Assembly (NCBI GenBank): GCA_021773395.1
Contig: JAJFKB010000011.1
Span: 62,001-126,000, forward strand
DNA: 64,000 nucleotides
From: Gammaproteobacteria bacterium
GTDB taxonomy: Bacteria > Pseudomonadota > Gammaproteobacteria > Pseudomonadales > IMCC2047
Direction of reading: 5' to 3'
Program-made: the position numbers and the translations under genes
Part shown: positions 36,358 through 46,326 of the stretch, one piece after another
Numbering within the stretch: the stretch's first letter is position 1
How the letters are laid out: each line of letters begins with the position of its first letter
Notes under the pieces: model-generated
What the model was told of the DNA's origin: nothing
Seen by the model: only the letters and a program-made list of their open reading frames with translations
Databases searched by the model: none

Positions 36358-37254
36358 TTACAGATTTGATGTAATGTCAGGAAAATCATCGCGGCAATCT
36401 TCGCCCGCAAGTTCAAGTTCTATCGTGGTATGAGCAAGCGAGTACTCTTCCAACACTAAAGCCACTGACTGCTTGAGTTTAACCTGCTCAGCAATAGTCA
36501 CCCCATCAGCCACAACCAGATGAGCCGTTAGCACATGATGTTCGCCATCAAGTGACCATAAATGCAAATGATGAATACTGCTCACACCTGGCAATAGGCA
36601 TAGTCGCTGACGAACTATTTTTAACAGTGTTTCATCCGGTGTTCCCTGCAAAAATAAGCTCACGGACTCCTTTAGGTTTTTCACCACATTAAACGAAACA
36701 AACAGCGTGAAAAAAATAGATAACAATGGGTCTAAAATAGGCCAATCGACAAACATTAAAACAACCGCAACCAACAAAATCGCAACCCAGCCTAAAACAT
36801 CTTCCAGCAAATGCCAGTTAAGTACTTTTTCATTTAGTGTTTTTCCGCCACTAAGCTTAAAAGCAGCAAAACCATTCACGGCTATTCCCAACACCGCAAG
36901 CCCAAGCATCCCTTCAACCACTGGCATTTGTGGATTATTCAGCCGCGATATCGCTTCAACAAGTATCCATATCGAGCCAACAATAAGAATGAAACCATTG
37001 AGTAATGCACCAAGCATTGAAAATCGACGATAGCCATAGGTAAAAATGCCTGTCTCTGGTTTATCGCTAATCCTTCCGAGTATCCAGGCCATTCCGATTG
37101 AAAGACTATCACCCAAATCATGAATAGCATCAGCCATAATCGCGGTACTGTTGGTTAACCAGCCGCCCAAAAACTCAATAAGTGTAAAGCTAACATTTAA
37201 TCCAAAAGCCCAACCGATCCGTTGCTGACTGCTTGCATGATTGTGGTGACTCAT
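36358..37254 (-). CDS. Cation diffusion facilitator metal exporter
   Basis: A 298-residue CDF family antiporter (CzcD/ZitB type) that exports Zn, Co, Cd or similar ions in exchange for protons. Six membrane segments are followed by a cytoplasmic ferredoxin-like domain. Metal-site residues are visible in TM2 (AIMADAIHDLGDS) and TM5 (the expected HxxxD is LLEDVLGW with His at NWHLLEDV). The C-terminal domain contains SSIHHLHLWSLDGEHHVLTAHLVV. It is the first gene of the minus-strand unit ending at 34755. Confidence 0.92.
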   Translation of the reverse strand: MSHHNHASSQQRIGWAFGLNVSFTLIEFLGGWLTNSTAIMADAIHDLGDSLSIGMAWILGRISDKPETGIFTYGYRRFSMLGALLNGFILIVGSIWILVEAISRLNNPQMPVVEGMLGLAVLGIAVNGFAAFKLSGGKTLNEKVLNWHLLEDVLGWVAILLVAVVLMFVDWPILDPLLSIFFTLFVSFNVVKNLKESVSLFLQGTPDETLLKIVRQRLCLLPGVSSIHHLHLWSLDGEHHVLTAHLVVADGVTIAEQVKLKQSVALVLEEYSLAHTTIELELAGEDCRDDFPDITSNL

Positions 37255-37565
37255 AAATTGGGTCTCTTAAGATTACCATTCTCCACTACCAGTAATTGAC
37301 ACGCGGGTAGAGGCCGCCACAGCTCCTCGTTCAGTGGCACACTGGCAAATAAAAACAACTGTTGGGTTCATAAGACACATCCACACCGGAACACCTTAAC
37401 GACCCTCTGTCACAGCAACATTGACGATTAAGAAAATACATACCAGGGAGCTCTATACGACCACTTTTCTGCTTACGCTTATTCGTAAAGGCAAAAGCTA
37501 AAGACTAACCCACGAATTGCTGTAACAAATTGACTCATATCAAACAGCGACCAATTATATACGTT
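37255..37565. other. Intergenic region between CDF and ars genes
   Basis: No complete gene is seen. Near 37482-37524 there is a short coding-like remnant (RKGKS, stop, RLTHELL) that matches, with synonymous changes, the end of a small frame after the ACR3 gene (39967-40074). Confidence 0.4.
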
Positions 37566-37599
37566 TTTTCATATATATAAATATTGATATATATGAAAA
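37566..37599. promoter_or_regulatory. ArsR-type operator: 13-bp perfect inverted repeat
   Basis: TTTTCATATATAT and ATATATATGAAAA flank an 8-base spacer, about 50 bases before the degenerate arsC start and in front of the whole ars operon. Long AT-rich dyads of this kind are bound by ArsR/SmtB dimers, and an arsR gene follows at 38065. Confidence 0.7.
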
Positions 37600-37647
37600 C
37601 CTACATATAATGCTAACCAACCAGCATCTATACGAGTCGGTTTAGTC

Positions 37648-38065
37648 ATGAAACGACATATTCTTTTTCTTTGTACCGGCGATCCAGCCCGCTCTCAGGT
37701 GGCCGAAGCCTTGCTGTGCCACTAGGCTGATTGTCATTTTGATGTATTCAGTGTCGGGATAATCCCTGAAGGGTAGATGCAAGAGCGATAGCAGCTCTGG
37801 AACAATTTGATATTGACATAAAAAATTACGCTCCAAACCGGCATCCGAATTTGTCGGAGACAAATTTGGTTTTATTATCACACTTTGCAACAAAGCCAAG
37901 CAAGAATGCAAAAACTTTCCCAATACTGCAGAAACTATTGGCTGGGATTTTTCCGACCCCATAACATGCAGTGGATTGAAGCATTTTGATACAACCCTTA
38001 AAGAGTTCAAAGAACCTATTAAAATGTTCGTTCTAGCTCAAACCAATAAAGGTACTACAGAGTAA
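37648..38065 (+). pseudogene. Broken arsenate reductase (LMW-phosphatase type)
   Basis: Begins [23 protein letters not shown], a standard start with a CX5RS active-site loop, then meets an in-frame TAG at codon 26 and a second stop soon after. Coding resemblance continues in shifted frames: a middle part (AIAALEQFDIDIKNY) and a final part with FIITLCNKAKQECKNFP, then TIGWDFSDP and FKEPIKMFVLAQTN. These correspond to the VxTLCDxA and WxFxDP motifs of ArsC. At least one frameshift plus two stops make it non-functional. Its final TAA overlaps the arsR ATG. An intact arsC follows at 38458. Confidence 0.88.
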
Positions 38066-38409
38066 TGAGTCCCCTTCAGTTTTATAAATGTTTAGCCGAT
38101 GATACTCGTTTGCGCTGTATATTGTTAATTGAACATGAACAAGAACTGTGTGTTTGCGAACTAACTGAAGCTCTGCAAGAGGTTCAACCCAAGGTTTCTC
38201 GCCACCTGGCTCAACTGAGGAAATGCAACCTTTTGATAGACCGCCGACAAAGTCAGTGGGTGTTCTATCGTATCAATCCTGCATTACCCGACTGGGCAAG
38301 GAACGTGCTAGCAGAAACACTTGCGGCCAATTCAGTTTTCTTGAAAAAAAACCTAAAGCAACTTAATCATATGGGTGACAGACCTGAAAGAATAAAGGCT
38401 TGTTGTTAA
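38065..38409 (+). CDS. arsR: ArsR-family metalloid-responsive repressor
   Basis: A 114-residue winged-helix repressor. The As(III)-binding site is ELCVCELTEALQEVQPKVSR, with the Cys-x-Cys in the recognition region typical of ArsR, followed by the wing (LLIDRRQSQWVFYRINP). The C-terminus carries another CC pair. It is expected to bind the dyad at 37566-37599 and release it when arsenite binds. It lies between the broken arsC and the intact arsC, in one operon. Confidence 0.93.
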   Translation: MSPLQFYKCLADDTRLRCILLIEHEQELCVCELTEALQEVQPKVSRHLAQLRKCNLLIDRRQSQWVFYRINPALPDWARNVLAETLAANSVFLKKNLKQLNHMGDRPERIKACC

Positions 38410-38457
38410 TGATTTTTCTTCTTTGCAAACGGTTGCATGAACAACGCCGGAGACAGC

Positions 38458-38934
38458 ATGATTAAAATTCTATTTTTATGTACACACAATGCCTGTCGCA
38501 GCATTCTTGCCGAAGCCATCGCTCAAAAGCTAGGCAATAACCGCTGGCAAGTAGCCAGTGCTGGCAGTCACCCGGCAGGCAACGTGCATCCGCTAACATT
38601 AAAATACTTATGTGAGGCAGGTTATGACTCCGATTCGCTGTATAGCAAAAGCCAGGATGAGTTAAGTCATTTTCAGCCAGACATCGTTATCACCGTTTGT
38701 GATCAGGCTGCTGGAGATATCTGTCCTGTCTGGCTTGGGAGTGCCGTTAAAGCCCACTGGGGTTTAACAGATCCTTCTCGACAACAAGATGATGACGACA
38801 CAATTCAAACAGCATTTCATTCAACTATGAACCTGTTAGAAAAAAGGTTAGAAAAACTGCTTCAAAACCCAATTGAAACAATGAAAAAAACTGAACTGGA
38901 AACCTTACTCAACTCACTTGCGGAACAGGACTAA
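38458..38934 (+). CDS. arsC: Arsenate reductase ArsC, LMW-PTP type
   Basis: A 158-residue enzyme reducing arsenate to arsenite. The phosphatase loop CTHNACRS (residues 9-16) and the later redox Cys in [15 protein letters not shown] are present, with the WGLTDPS motif. A 30-residue C-terminal helical extension ([20 protein letters not shown]) is common in this subgroup. ATG 38458 is preferred because GGAG precedes it by 6 bases. The stop overlaps the ACR3 start (TAATG). Confidence 0.93.
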   Translation: MIKILFLCTHNACRSILAEAIAQKLGNNRWQVASAGSHPAGNVHPLTLKYLCEAGYDSDSLYSKSQDELSHFQPDIVITVCDQAAGDICPVWLGSAVKAHWGLTDPSRQQDDDDTIQTAFHSTMNLLEKRLEKLLQNPIETMKKTELETLLNSLAEQD

Positions 38935-39962
38935 TGGGTATTTTCGAACGTTATCTTTCACTATGGGTTGCGCTGTGCATTGCCACTGGCGTAACACTGG
39001 GCACCTGGTTGCCCGAACTTTTTGCACTGGTGGCATCGTTAGAAGTAGCCCACGTCAACCTTGTGATCGCTGTTTTTATCTGGGTAATGATCTACCCCAT
39101 GATGGTACAGATTGATTTTTCAGCCATCAAAGATGTAGGCAAAAAACCCAAAGGATTGATGCTTACACTGGTGATCAACTGGCTCATCAAGCCTTTCACG
39201 ATGGCGGGTTTGGGCTGGCTATTCTTCAAACTACTGTTTGCTGACTGGGTTGACCCGCAATCTGCCAATGAATATATCGCCGGTATGATTTTGCTCGGTG
39301 TCGCGCCCTGTACTGCCATGGTTTTTGTCTGGAGCCAGCTGACCAAAGGTGACCCTAACTACACGTTGGTTCAGGTTTCCATCAACGATATCATTATGGT
39401 GTTTGCCTTCGCACCTATCACGGCATTCTTGCTGGGCGTCAGTGATATTGAAGTGCCCTGGGAAACGCTTCTGCTCTCAGTGGTGCTTTATGTGGTATTA
39501 CCGCTTTTAGCCGGTGTGTTTACCCGCCGCCAGTTAGAATCGAATGGCGGTGGACAGCGCTTGCAGAACTTCTTGCACCACATAAAACCCTGGTCAGTAG
39601 TGGGGTTACTCTCTACGGTGGTATTGCTGTTTGGATTTCAAGCCGAAGTGATTATTGAACAACCACAAACCATTGGTTTGATCGCCGTTCCACTAATACT
39701 CCAAACCTACGGCATCTTTGCGATCGCCTATCTCGCCGCCTACAAGTTAAAACTCAGCTACAGCATTGCTGCACCAGCTTGCCTGATTGGCACGTCCAAC
39801 TTTTTTGAATTGGCTGTCGCTGTTGCCATTTCATTATTTGGCCTGCATTCCGGTGCGGCACTGGCTACTGTGGTCGGCGTTCTAGTTGAGGTACCAGTGA
39901 TGCTCTCTCTTGTTTATTTAGCAAACCGGACACAACATCTATTTGATCAGCAAGATAGGTAA
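38934..39962 (+). CDS. Arsenite efflux transporter ACR3
   Basis: A 342-residue inner-membrane carrier that exports arsenite, the product of ArsC. Ten hydrophobic segments are seen. The conserved Cys and surrounding residues are [13 protein letters not shown] (near 122-134), and the [19 protein letters not shown] motif is in the later half. It starts at ATG overlapping the arsC stop and is the last large gene of the ars operon. Confidence 0.94.
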   Translation: MGIFERYLSLWVALCIATGVTLGTWLPELFALVASLEVAHVNLVIAVFIWVMIYPMMVQIDFSAIKDVGKKPKGLMLTLVINWLIKPFTMAGLGWLFFKLLFADWVDPQSANEYIAGMILLGVAPCTAMVFVWSQLTKGDPNYTLVQVSINDIIMVFAFAPITAFLLGVSDIEVPWETLLLSVVLYVVLPLLAGVFTRRQLESNGGGQRLQNFLHHIKPWSVVGLLSTVVLLFGFQAEVIIEQPQTIGLIAVPLILQTYGIFAIAYLAAYKLKLSYSIAAPACLIGTSNFFELAVAVAISLFGLHSGAALATVVGVLVEVPVMLSLVYLANRTQHLFDQQDR

Positions 39963-39966
39963 CGCG

Positions 39967-40074
39967 ATGACAATTAGCTTAGGTAGCAAGGCTGTGGCGA
40001 TCAAAGTAGCAAAAAAGCGCAACCCCATTAAGCTTACCCATGAACTACTGTATTTTCACCCTTTTTGGCTGTAG
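39967..40074 (+). CDS. 35-residue small ORF after ACR3
   Basis: A frame starting four bases after the ACR3 stop encodes a basic peptide ending KLTHELLYFHPFWL. The motif LTHELL also occurs in a decayed frame near 37505-37524, where all codon differences are synonymous (CTA/CTT, CAC/CAT, TTG/CTA), which suggests past selection as protein. The role is unknown and the ribosome site is weak. Confidence 0.35.
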   Translation: MTISLGSKAVAIKVAKKRNPIKLTHELLYFHPFWL

Positions 40075-40155
40075 AACAATCTATAACTTGGCTACCGGCT
40101 CCGTTTCAAATGCAGGTATACTTATATGAGCCTCTTTTCAATTTAGCTTTGCACG

Positions 40156-43100
40156 CTAATCCAGTGATCTTCGTCGCCATATAAAATAAACCGCCGGCAC
40201 CACAAGTAAGGTTAGAAGAACGGCACTGACCATCCCCCCAACCATCGGCGCTGCGATACGGCTCATCACTTCCGAGCCGGTACCTGTGCCGTAGAGGATG
40301 GGGAGCAAACCGGCAATAATTGCCGCCGCTGTCATCATCACTGGCCGCACCCGCATACCCGCGCCATGAAGCACCGCTTCAGATAATTTAGCGATCGTCG
40401 GCGATGCTCCCTGCGCACTACAATCATCCAGCATTTGGCGATAAGCCTGATTCAGGTAGACCAGCATGATCACGCCAATTTCTGCGGCCACCCCCGCGAG
40501 AGCAATAAACCCTACACTCACTGCCACTGAAAAGTTATACCCCTCCAAATACATCAACCAGATACTGCCCACCATAGCTAATGGCAAAGTACCCATAATG
40601 ATGGCGACCTCGACCAGGTTGCCGAAATTCATAAACAGCAGCACAATAATGATGGCCAAAGTGAGTGGCACCACGTAGGTGAGTTTTGCTTTCGCGCGCT
40701 GCATATATTCATACTGGCCTGACCAACTGATAGAATAGCCTGCCGGTAAATCGAGCTGATCCGTCACTACTTTTTGTGCCGCTTCCACATAGCTGCCAAC
40801 ATCCACACCTTCGATATCGATATAGGCCCAACCATTGAGCCGGGCGTTCTCGCTTTTTATTGCCGGGGGGCCATCCTCGATAAAGATGTGCGCCACATCC
40901 GCCAGGGAAATACGATGTCCGTTGGGTGTCACAATGGGAAGCAGGGATAATTGCTCCGGCGAATTACGGTAATCCTGCGGATAGCGTATATTGACCGGGT
41001 AGCGTTCCAGCCCCTCAACCGTCTGTGCCACATTCATACCACCGATTGCTGTCGCAACCACCTGCTGTACATCGTCAATATTCAGCCCGTAACGCGCCGC
41101 TTTTTCTCTTTGTATATCCACTTTGATATAGCGACCGCCAGCAACACGTTCTGCATACACAGAAGCAGTCCCGGGGACATCTTTAAGGATTTTTTCCAGT
41201 TGCTGTCCGATCTCTTGTATCTTACCGAGTTGAGGCCCAGCAACCTTGATACCAACAGGCGTTTTAATCCCTGTGGCTAACATGTCGATACGCGTCTTGA
41301 TTGGCATGACCCAGGCATTGGTAACACCGGGTAGTTTCACCAGGCTATCCAGCTCTTTAATGAGTCCTTCGGGCGTCAAACCTTCCCGCCACTGATCTCT
41401 GGGTTTGAGTTGAATAAAGGTTTCAATCATGGTGAGTGGTGCTGGGTCAGTCGCCGTTTCCGCCCGGCCAACCTTGCCAAAGACCGTTTTCACTTCAGGC
41501 ACTGTGTAGATCAGCTTGTCCATCTGCTGTAGCAACTGCCTGGCTTTGCCGATCGATATTCCAGGATAGGTCGTTGGCATGTACATCAGATCACCCTCAT
41601 CCAGCGGAGGAATGAATTCGCTGCCAATTTTATCCAGCGGCCATAACCCAACCGCAAGCACAATTAACGCCCCCAGCAAGGTTATTTTCGGGAATTTCAA
41701 AACCGTTTTTAGCACCGGTAAATAGGCGGCAGTTAACAGTCGGTTGATGGGGTTTTTATGCTCTGCTAAGACTTTTCCGCGAATAAAATATCCCATGAGT
41801 ACCGGCACCAGGGTGATCGCCAAAGCCGCGGACGCTGCCATCGCGTAGGTCTTGGTGAACGCGAGTGGCGAGAACATCCGCCCTTCCTGTGCTTCGAGTG
41901 TAAATACGGGAATAAAACTGACGGTAATAATTAACAAGCTGAAAAATAACGCTGGCCCCACTTCGCTGGCGGATTCAGCAACGATTTGCCAACGGTTTTC
42001 CTTTGTGAGGGGCGTGCGCTCCATATGCTTATGCATATTTTCAATCATTACGATTGCACCATCAATCATGGCTCCAATGGCAATGGCAATACCACCAAGG
42101 GACATAATATTCGCGTTCAGGCCTTGCGCATGCATGATGATAAAGGCAGTCAGAATTCCAACCGGCAAGCTAATAATCGCCACCAGTGATGAACGAACAT
42201 GGAATAAAAACACCATACATACCAAAGCAACCACGCCAAACTCTTCTAACAGCTTAAAGGCCAGATTGTTCACCGCTCGCTCAATTAACGCGCTGCGATC
42301 ATAAACGGTCACTATTTCCACGCCGTCAGGCAATCCCTGTTTTAATTGCTCCAGTTTGGCTTTTACACCATCGATGGTTTTTTGTGCATTTTCACCAAAA
42401 CGCATGACGACGATACCGCCAACAGTTTCCCCTTCGCCGTTGAGCTCAGCTACTCCTCTACGCATTTGCGGGCCGAGGTCAATTTCTGCAACATCCTTTA
42501 GTAACAATGGCGTACCGTTCTGGTTAACACCCAGCGGGATATTCCCTATATCCTGAATACTTTGCAGGTAGCCCGTAGCACGCAACATGTATTCGGCTTC
42601 AGCCATCTCTACCACTGAGGCGCCAATCTCCTGGTTACCTCGTTTGATAGCCGTCTGGATATGAGCAAGCGGTATGCCGAAAGCCCTTAACTTATCGGGA
42701 TCCACCTTCACCTGATACTGTTTGACCATGCCACCCAACGCCGTAACCTCAGAGACTCCCGGTACGGTTTGCAGTTCATACTTCAAAAACCAGTCCTGAA
42801 GGCCACGCAGCTGACCAATATCATGCTGTCCGGTTTTATCGATCAACGCGTACAAATACACCCAGCCCACTCCTGTGGCATCCGGCCCCAACTGCGGTTT
42901 GGCATATTGAGGAAGCGTTGGCGCTACCTGGCTTAGATATTCAAGCACCCGGGAACGCGCCCAATACATATCGGTTTTTTCATCAAAAATCACGTAGACA
43001 TAGGAATCACCAAAAAAGGAGTAGCCACGAACCGTCACTGCTCCTGGCACTGACAGCATAGCGGTTGTCAACGGGTAGGTAACCTGATCCTCCACTACCT

Positions 43101-43275
43101 GAGGTGCTTGTCCCGGATAGGTGGTTTTAATAATGACCTGCACATCAGATAGGTCAGGTATTGCATCCACCGGTGTATTTTTAAGAGAAAACAGCCCAAT
43201 GCCAACAACTATGAAGGTGGCCAGCAATACGAAAAAGCGATTACCAACCGACCAACGAATAATAGATTCAATCAT
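40156..43275 (-). CDS. cusA: Heavy-metal RND efflux pump, CusA type
   Basis: A 1039-residue inner-membrane pump moving monovalent copper or silver out through the CusCBA tunnel. Twelve membrane segments and two large periplasmic loops are in the usual order. The proton-relay acidic residue is in AIGAMIDGAIVMIENMHKH, and the family sequence GSEFIPPLDEGDLMYMPTTYPG is present. The absence of a divalent-type DFGxxxD signature and the partnership with a CusF-like domain support Cu/Ag rather than Co/Zn/Cd specificity. It is last in a cusC-cusB-cusA operon, starting 11 bases after cusB. Confidence 0.94.
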   Translation of the reverse strand: MIESIIRWSVGNRFFVLLATFIVVGIGLFSLKNTPVDAIPDLSDVQVIIKTTYPGQAPQVVEDQVTYPLTTAMLSVPGAVTVRGYSFFGDSYVYVIFDEKTDMYWARSRVLEYLSQVAPTLPQYAKPQLGPDATGVGWVYLYALIDKTGQHDIGQLRGLQDWFLKYELQTVPGVSEVTALGGMVKQYQVKVDPDKLRAFGIPLAHIQTAIKRGNQEIGASVVEMAEAEYMLRATGYLQSIQDIGNIPLGVNQNGTPLLLKDVAEIDLGPQMRRGVAELNGEGETVGGIVVMRFGENAQKTIDGVKAKLEQLKQGLPDGVEIVTVYDRSALIERAVNNLAFKLLEEFGVVALVCMVFLFHVRSSLVAIISLPVGILTAFIIMHAQGLNANIMSLGGIAIAIGAMIDGAIVMIENMHKHMERTPLTKENRWQIVAESASEVGPALFFSLLIITVSFIPVFTLEAQEGRMFSPLAFTKTYAMAASAALAITLVPVLMGYFIRGKVLAEHKNPINRLLTAAYLPVLKTVLKFPKITLLGALIVLAVGLWPLDKIGSEFIPPLDEGDLMYMPTTYPGISIGKARQLLQQMDKLIYTVPEVKTVFGKVGRAETATDPAPLTMIETFIQLKPRDQWREGLTPEGLIKELDSLVKLPGVTNAWVMPIKTRIDMLATGIKTPVGIKVAGPQLGKIQEIGQQLEKILKDVPGTASVYAERVAGGRYIKVDIQREKAARYGLNIDDVQQVVATAIGGMNVAQTVEGLERYPVNIRYPQDYRNSPEQLSLLPIVTPNGHRISLADVAHIFIEDGPPAIKSENARLNGWAYIDIEGVDVGSYVEAAQKVVTDQLDLPAGYSISWSGQYEYMQRAKAKLTYVVPLTLAIIIVLLFMNFGNLVEVAIIMGTLPLAMVGSIWLMYLEGYNFSVAVSVGFIALAGVAAEIGVIMLVYLNQAYRQMLDDCSAQGASPTIAKLSEAVLHGAGMRVRPVMMTAAAIIAGLLPILYGTGTGSEVMSRIAAPMVGGMVSAVLLTLLVVPAVYFIWRRRSLD

Positions 43276-43286
43276 TTTATTCCCTT

Positions 43287-44855
43287 CTATTCGTTAGGCT
43301 GGGTATGATCCATATTTTCATGGTCCATACTCTGCATTTGGTTGTGATCCATCCCATCTTTGCTCATATTCCCCATACTCTGTTCTGGGACTTTACTATC
43401 CGGTATATCCACATTAGAGATCTGGTACTGATCATCTCCATTTTTTGTCACTTCAATATGCAGCCTCAACCCTTTTTCAAGATTTGAAAAATCAACCGCT
43501 TCAGCGACGGTAAAATCCATTGTCATTTCAGGCCAGTCCCACTCACTTATCGCCTTATGGGTTATGTTAACCATCCGGTGACCTGCCATCAGGCTGTTGA
43601 TAGTTGCCTCAACCCAAACGCTTGATGCCATAGCCTCATCGCCATTATCGTGATTCATCCGTTTAAAATCAGAGGTTTTGCTCGATTCAGAATCAATTAG
43701 GAACTGCGCCGAACTTACGATTCGATCACCTTCCTTTAAACCAGCCAATATTTCAGCTGATGACACGCCAAATCGACCGACCTTAACGTTTATCGACTTA
43801 AAACGGCCATTACCAAGCGCCAGCACCACTCGATTGACACCCCCGGTGCGAATGACCGCCTCTCTAGGCACCAGCAACACTTCATCTGAATTTTTGGTAT
43901 GAATGACAACCTGCGCAAACATATTGGGTTTTAACACCTGGTTTTCATTATCAAAACGTAATCTGACTTTCACCGTTCGCGTTTTAATATCCAGCGTGGG
44001 ATAGATATAGTCGACTTTCCCAAGCCATTCCGTTCCAGGCAAATAGTCGAGCGACATGGTGACAGCCAAGCCCACCATAACTTCGGATGCTTGACGCTCG
44101 AACACTTCAGCTTCTACCCAAACCTGGTCAAGCGTACCTATCGACATGAGCGTGGTACCGGGTTTGACATAGAATCCCTCTCGGATATTCAGGTTGTCCA
44201 CCACGCCACCTTGCGGTGAAAAAAATGTAACAGTTTGTTTCACTTTTTTAGTTTTTCTTAACTTGTTAATCGTCTCTTGGGGCAGCTGTAGAGCACTTAG
44301 CCGGTCTTCGGCCGCTTTTATTAAGCGTTGGTGTTTTCGATCAAGTGCCAGCACCAGTTCTTCCTGTGCATTCACTAACTCAGGGGAATATATTTCATAA
44401 AGGGGCTGTCCTTGCTTAACCGGGTCTCCTGCTGCTGTCACATACAGTTTTTCAATCCACCCCTCCACTCTTGGGTGGATATGAATCAACTGATCCTCAT
44501 CGTATGCTACGTATCCGACAGTCTTTATTGCTGAATGGAGCACATTACGCTCGGCTACGACGGTGCGCACGCCCAAATTATTCACCACTTCCGGAGAAAT
44601 TGTAATGGTTCCTGGCCCAGCATCTACGCCTGAGCCTTGTTCCTCATAAACGGGAATCATCTCCATACCCATTGGAGATTTTCCGGGCTTGTCACGCTTA
44701 TAATTCGGATCCATCGGCGCCACCCAATAGAGCGGCGTTTTTTGTTTTGAATCAGCACCTGTTTTATCTACTGAGCCACTCCCGCCAATCCAATGACCGA
44801 TACCGCCCGCCACCACTATCAATACTATTGCGGTAAAAAGGTTAGATTTATTCAT
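43287..44855 (-). CDS. cusB: RND periplasmic adaptor CusB with C-terminal CusF-like domain
   Basis: A 522-residue membrane-fusion protein. The N-terminus has a membrane anchor and the metal-site segment YWVAPMDPNYKRDKPGKSPMGMEM typical of CusB (about 45-68; Met residues bind Cu/Ag). The barrel, lipoyl and hairpin parts follow. After about residue 405 there is a fused CusF-like copper chaperone domain with the W-x-M-x-M site (EWDWPEMTMDF), then a tail rich in Met, His and Asp (MDHNQMQSMDHENMDH). CusF is usually a separate protein. ATG 44855 follows GGAG by 9 bases. Confidence 0.93.
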   Translation of the reverse strand: MNKSNLFTAIVLIVVAGGIGHWIGGSGSVDKTGADSKQKTPLYWVAPMDPNYKRDKPGKSPMGMEMIPVYEEQGSGVDAGPGTITISPEVVNNLGVRTVVAERNVLHSAIKTVGYVAYDEDQLIHIHPRVEGWIEKLYVTAAGDPVKQGQPLYEIYSPELVNAQEELVLALDRKHQRLIKAAEDRLSALQLPQETINKLRKTKKVKQTVTFFSPQGGVVDNLNIREGFYVKPGTTLMSIGTLDQVWVEAEVFERQASEVMVGLAVTMSLDYLPGTEWLGKVDYIYPTLDIKTRTVKVRLRFDNENQVLKPNMFAQVVIHTKNSDEVLLVPREAVIRTGGVNRVVLALGNGRFKSINVKVGRFGVSSAEILAGLKEGDRIVSSAQFLIDSESSKTSDFKRMNHDNGDEAMASSVWVEATINSLMAGHRMVNITHKAISEWDWPEMTMDFTVAEAVDFSNLEKGLRLHIEVTKNGDDQYQISNVDIPDSKVPEQSMGNMSKDGMDHNQMQSMDHENMDHTQPNE

Positions 44856-44889
44856 AGTGGACATCTCCTAATCACACTCAGTAATTGTT

Positions 44890-46326
44890 TCATCTGTTTT
44901 TCCTTTCCCGTGCGGCGGCACTCATATTCAACATCATCTCAACACCGTTATGTTCGTTGACAAAAAGATAGTTCAATCCAGTGATTACCTTTTGCCGGTC
45001 TACCTCAATGCTCAGCGCTTCAATCTCGGTATTTAAGACGGCAATGCGCGCTCTGACCGCTTCAGCAAAGTCACCATCATCATTGGTATAAGCGGTCAGA
45101 GAGGCCTCGGCCTGCATATAGATCAGGGGCAACAATTCGGATCGATAGAGCCGTTGTCGGTCATTGAGTCGCATAAGTTGCGCTTTCGCCGCATCAAACG
45201 AAGAGATCATCTTTCTGAGCAATAACCATTTCTCCGTTTTAATAGCCTCGGCCTGCGATACCGCTGCGCGCAACTGTTTGTCTTGCCGGTTGGCGGTAAA
45301 AATAGGTGCGTCAAACGTAACCCCAAATGAAAAGAGATCCGCACGGTCTCTTCCCAGCAGGTCATCATCACGATATCCATAACTCGCATTAACTCCCCAC
45401 TCAGGTTTGTATTTTTGTTTCACCAGATCTACCCCGATACCGGCTGCTTGAATTCTTTGATCCAACGCCTTTACCGCTGGATGCGCGGACAGCTCGTTCG
45501 CCAATTTTTCTTGATTGACGTTAATCGATGGTTGGTAAAAATTGGAATTAAACAAGCTAATGTCTGGCAAAGTTCCGGCCAGCTGTAGCCCTGAACCCTG
45601 AGCCCACTTTTCAGTAGAAACCTCATTCAAATACTGCCCGGTAAAATAATTGCTTAACCACTCTGAAAGCCGTTCCTGAAACATCTCCTGTCGCTGCCGC
45701 AACACCGTCAATCGGTCTTCCAGTTGTGTAAGTTCCAGGTCAGCACGCACAATATCCTGTTGGCGCGTCCTTCCAATGGCCGACGAATAGCTGGCTTGAG
45801 CGACATCTGCCAACTGCTCAAACAAGGCACGGTCTTTCTCGATTAGCGCGATACTTTCCTGCGCTTTATAAGCATCCAGCCATAGTTGACTAACCGTCAT
45901 AACCACCTTGGCTTCCCGGTTCTGGCGCTGGTAAGGGTATTGATCCCCAATTACTTCAAGTTGTTTTCTTTTAATTGCCCGACTATCACCTCGCGGGAAC
46001 ATTTGGGAAATGCCTATTTTTGCCTGGGTCATGCCTTCCTGCTGGAAATCAAATGTGTCAGTCGGAAGGTTGGCCAGCCCCAATGAAACTTTTGGATCAG
46101 GCAACTCACCGGCAGAGACACTCAATGCTTCGATGGCATCCTGAGAATGTCTGTTTCCTACTAACCAGGGATCAATCGCTAACGCCATCTTTACAGCGGA
46201 TTCAAGGCTCACCCCTTTGCTGCTTTCCTCAGCTAAATCACCAGAAAACACTGTCGTTGAAGCAATACTGAATAAGAGTACTAACAGCCTATTCAAAGTT
46301 GACACCCGCTTATCTATTCGAATCAT
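44890..46326 (-). CDS. cusC: TolC-family outer-membrane channel, CusC type
   Basis: A 478-residue outer-membrane efflux protein with a signal peptide (hydrophobic part LLVLLFSIASTTVFSG). It has the two long helical repeats of the TolC family (DPKVSLGLANLPTDTF and PEWGVNASYGYRDDD mark the beta regions). With CusA and CusB it completes a tripartite Cu/Ag exporter. Its ATG overlaps the stop of a small upstream frame (46323-46487). Confidence 0.9.
   Translation of the reverse strand: MIRIDKRVSTLNRLLVLLFSIASTTVFSGDLAEESSKGVSLESAVKMALAIDPWLVGNRHSQDAIEALSVSAGELPDPKVSLGLANLPTDTFDFQQEGMTQAKIGISQMFPRGDSRAIKRKQLEVIGDQYPYQRQNREAKVVMTVSQLWLDAYKAQESIALIEKDRALFEQLADVAQASYSSAIGRTRQQDIVRADLELTQLEDRLTVLRQRQEMFQERLSEWLSNYFTGQYLNEVSTEKWAQGSGLQLAGTLPDISLFNSNFYQPSINVNQEKLANELSAHPAVKALDQRIQAAGIGVDLVKQKYKPEWGVNASYGYRDDDLLGRDRADLFSFGVTFDAPIFTANRQDKQLRAAVSQAEAIKTEKWLLLRKMISSFDAAKAQLMRLNDRQRLYRSELLPLIYMQAEASLTAYTNDDGDFAEAVRARIAVLNTEIEALSIEVDRQKVITGLNYLFVNEHNGVEMMLNMSAAARERKNR

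Noticed and set aside
37642-38010. 122-codon minus-strand frame
   Set aside because: It is opposite the degenerate arsC, whose similarity is on the plus strand.
41852-42304. 150-codon plus-strand frame
   Set aside because: Shadow of cusA; composition follows the opposite-strand gene.
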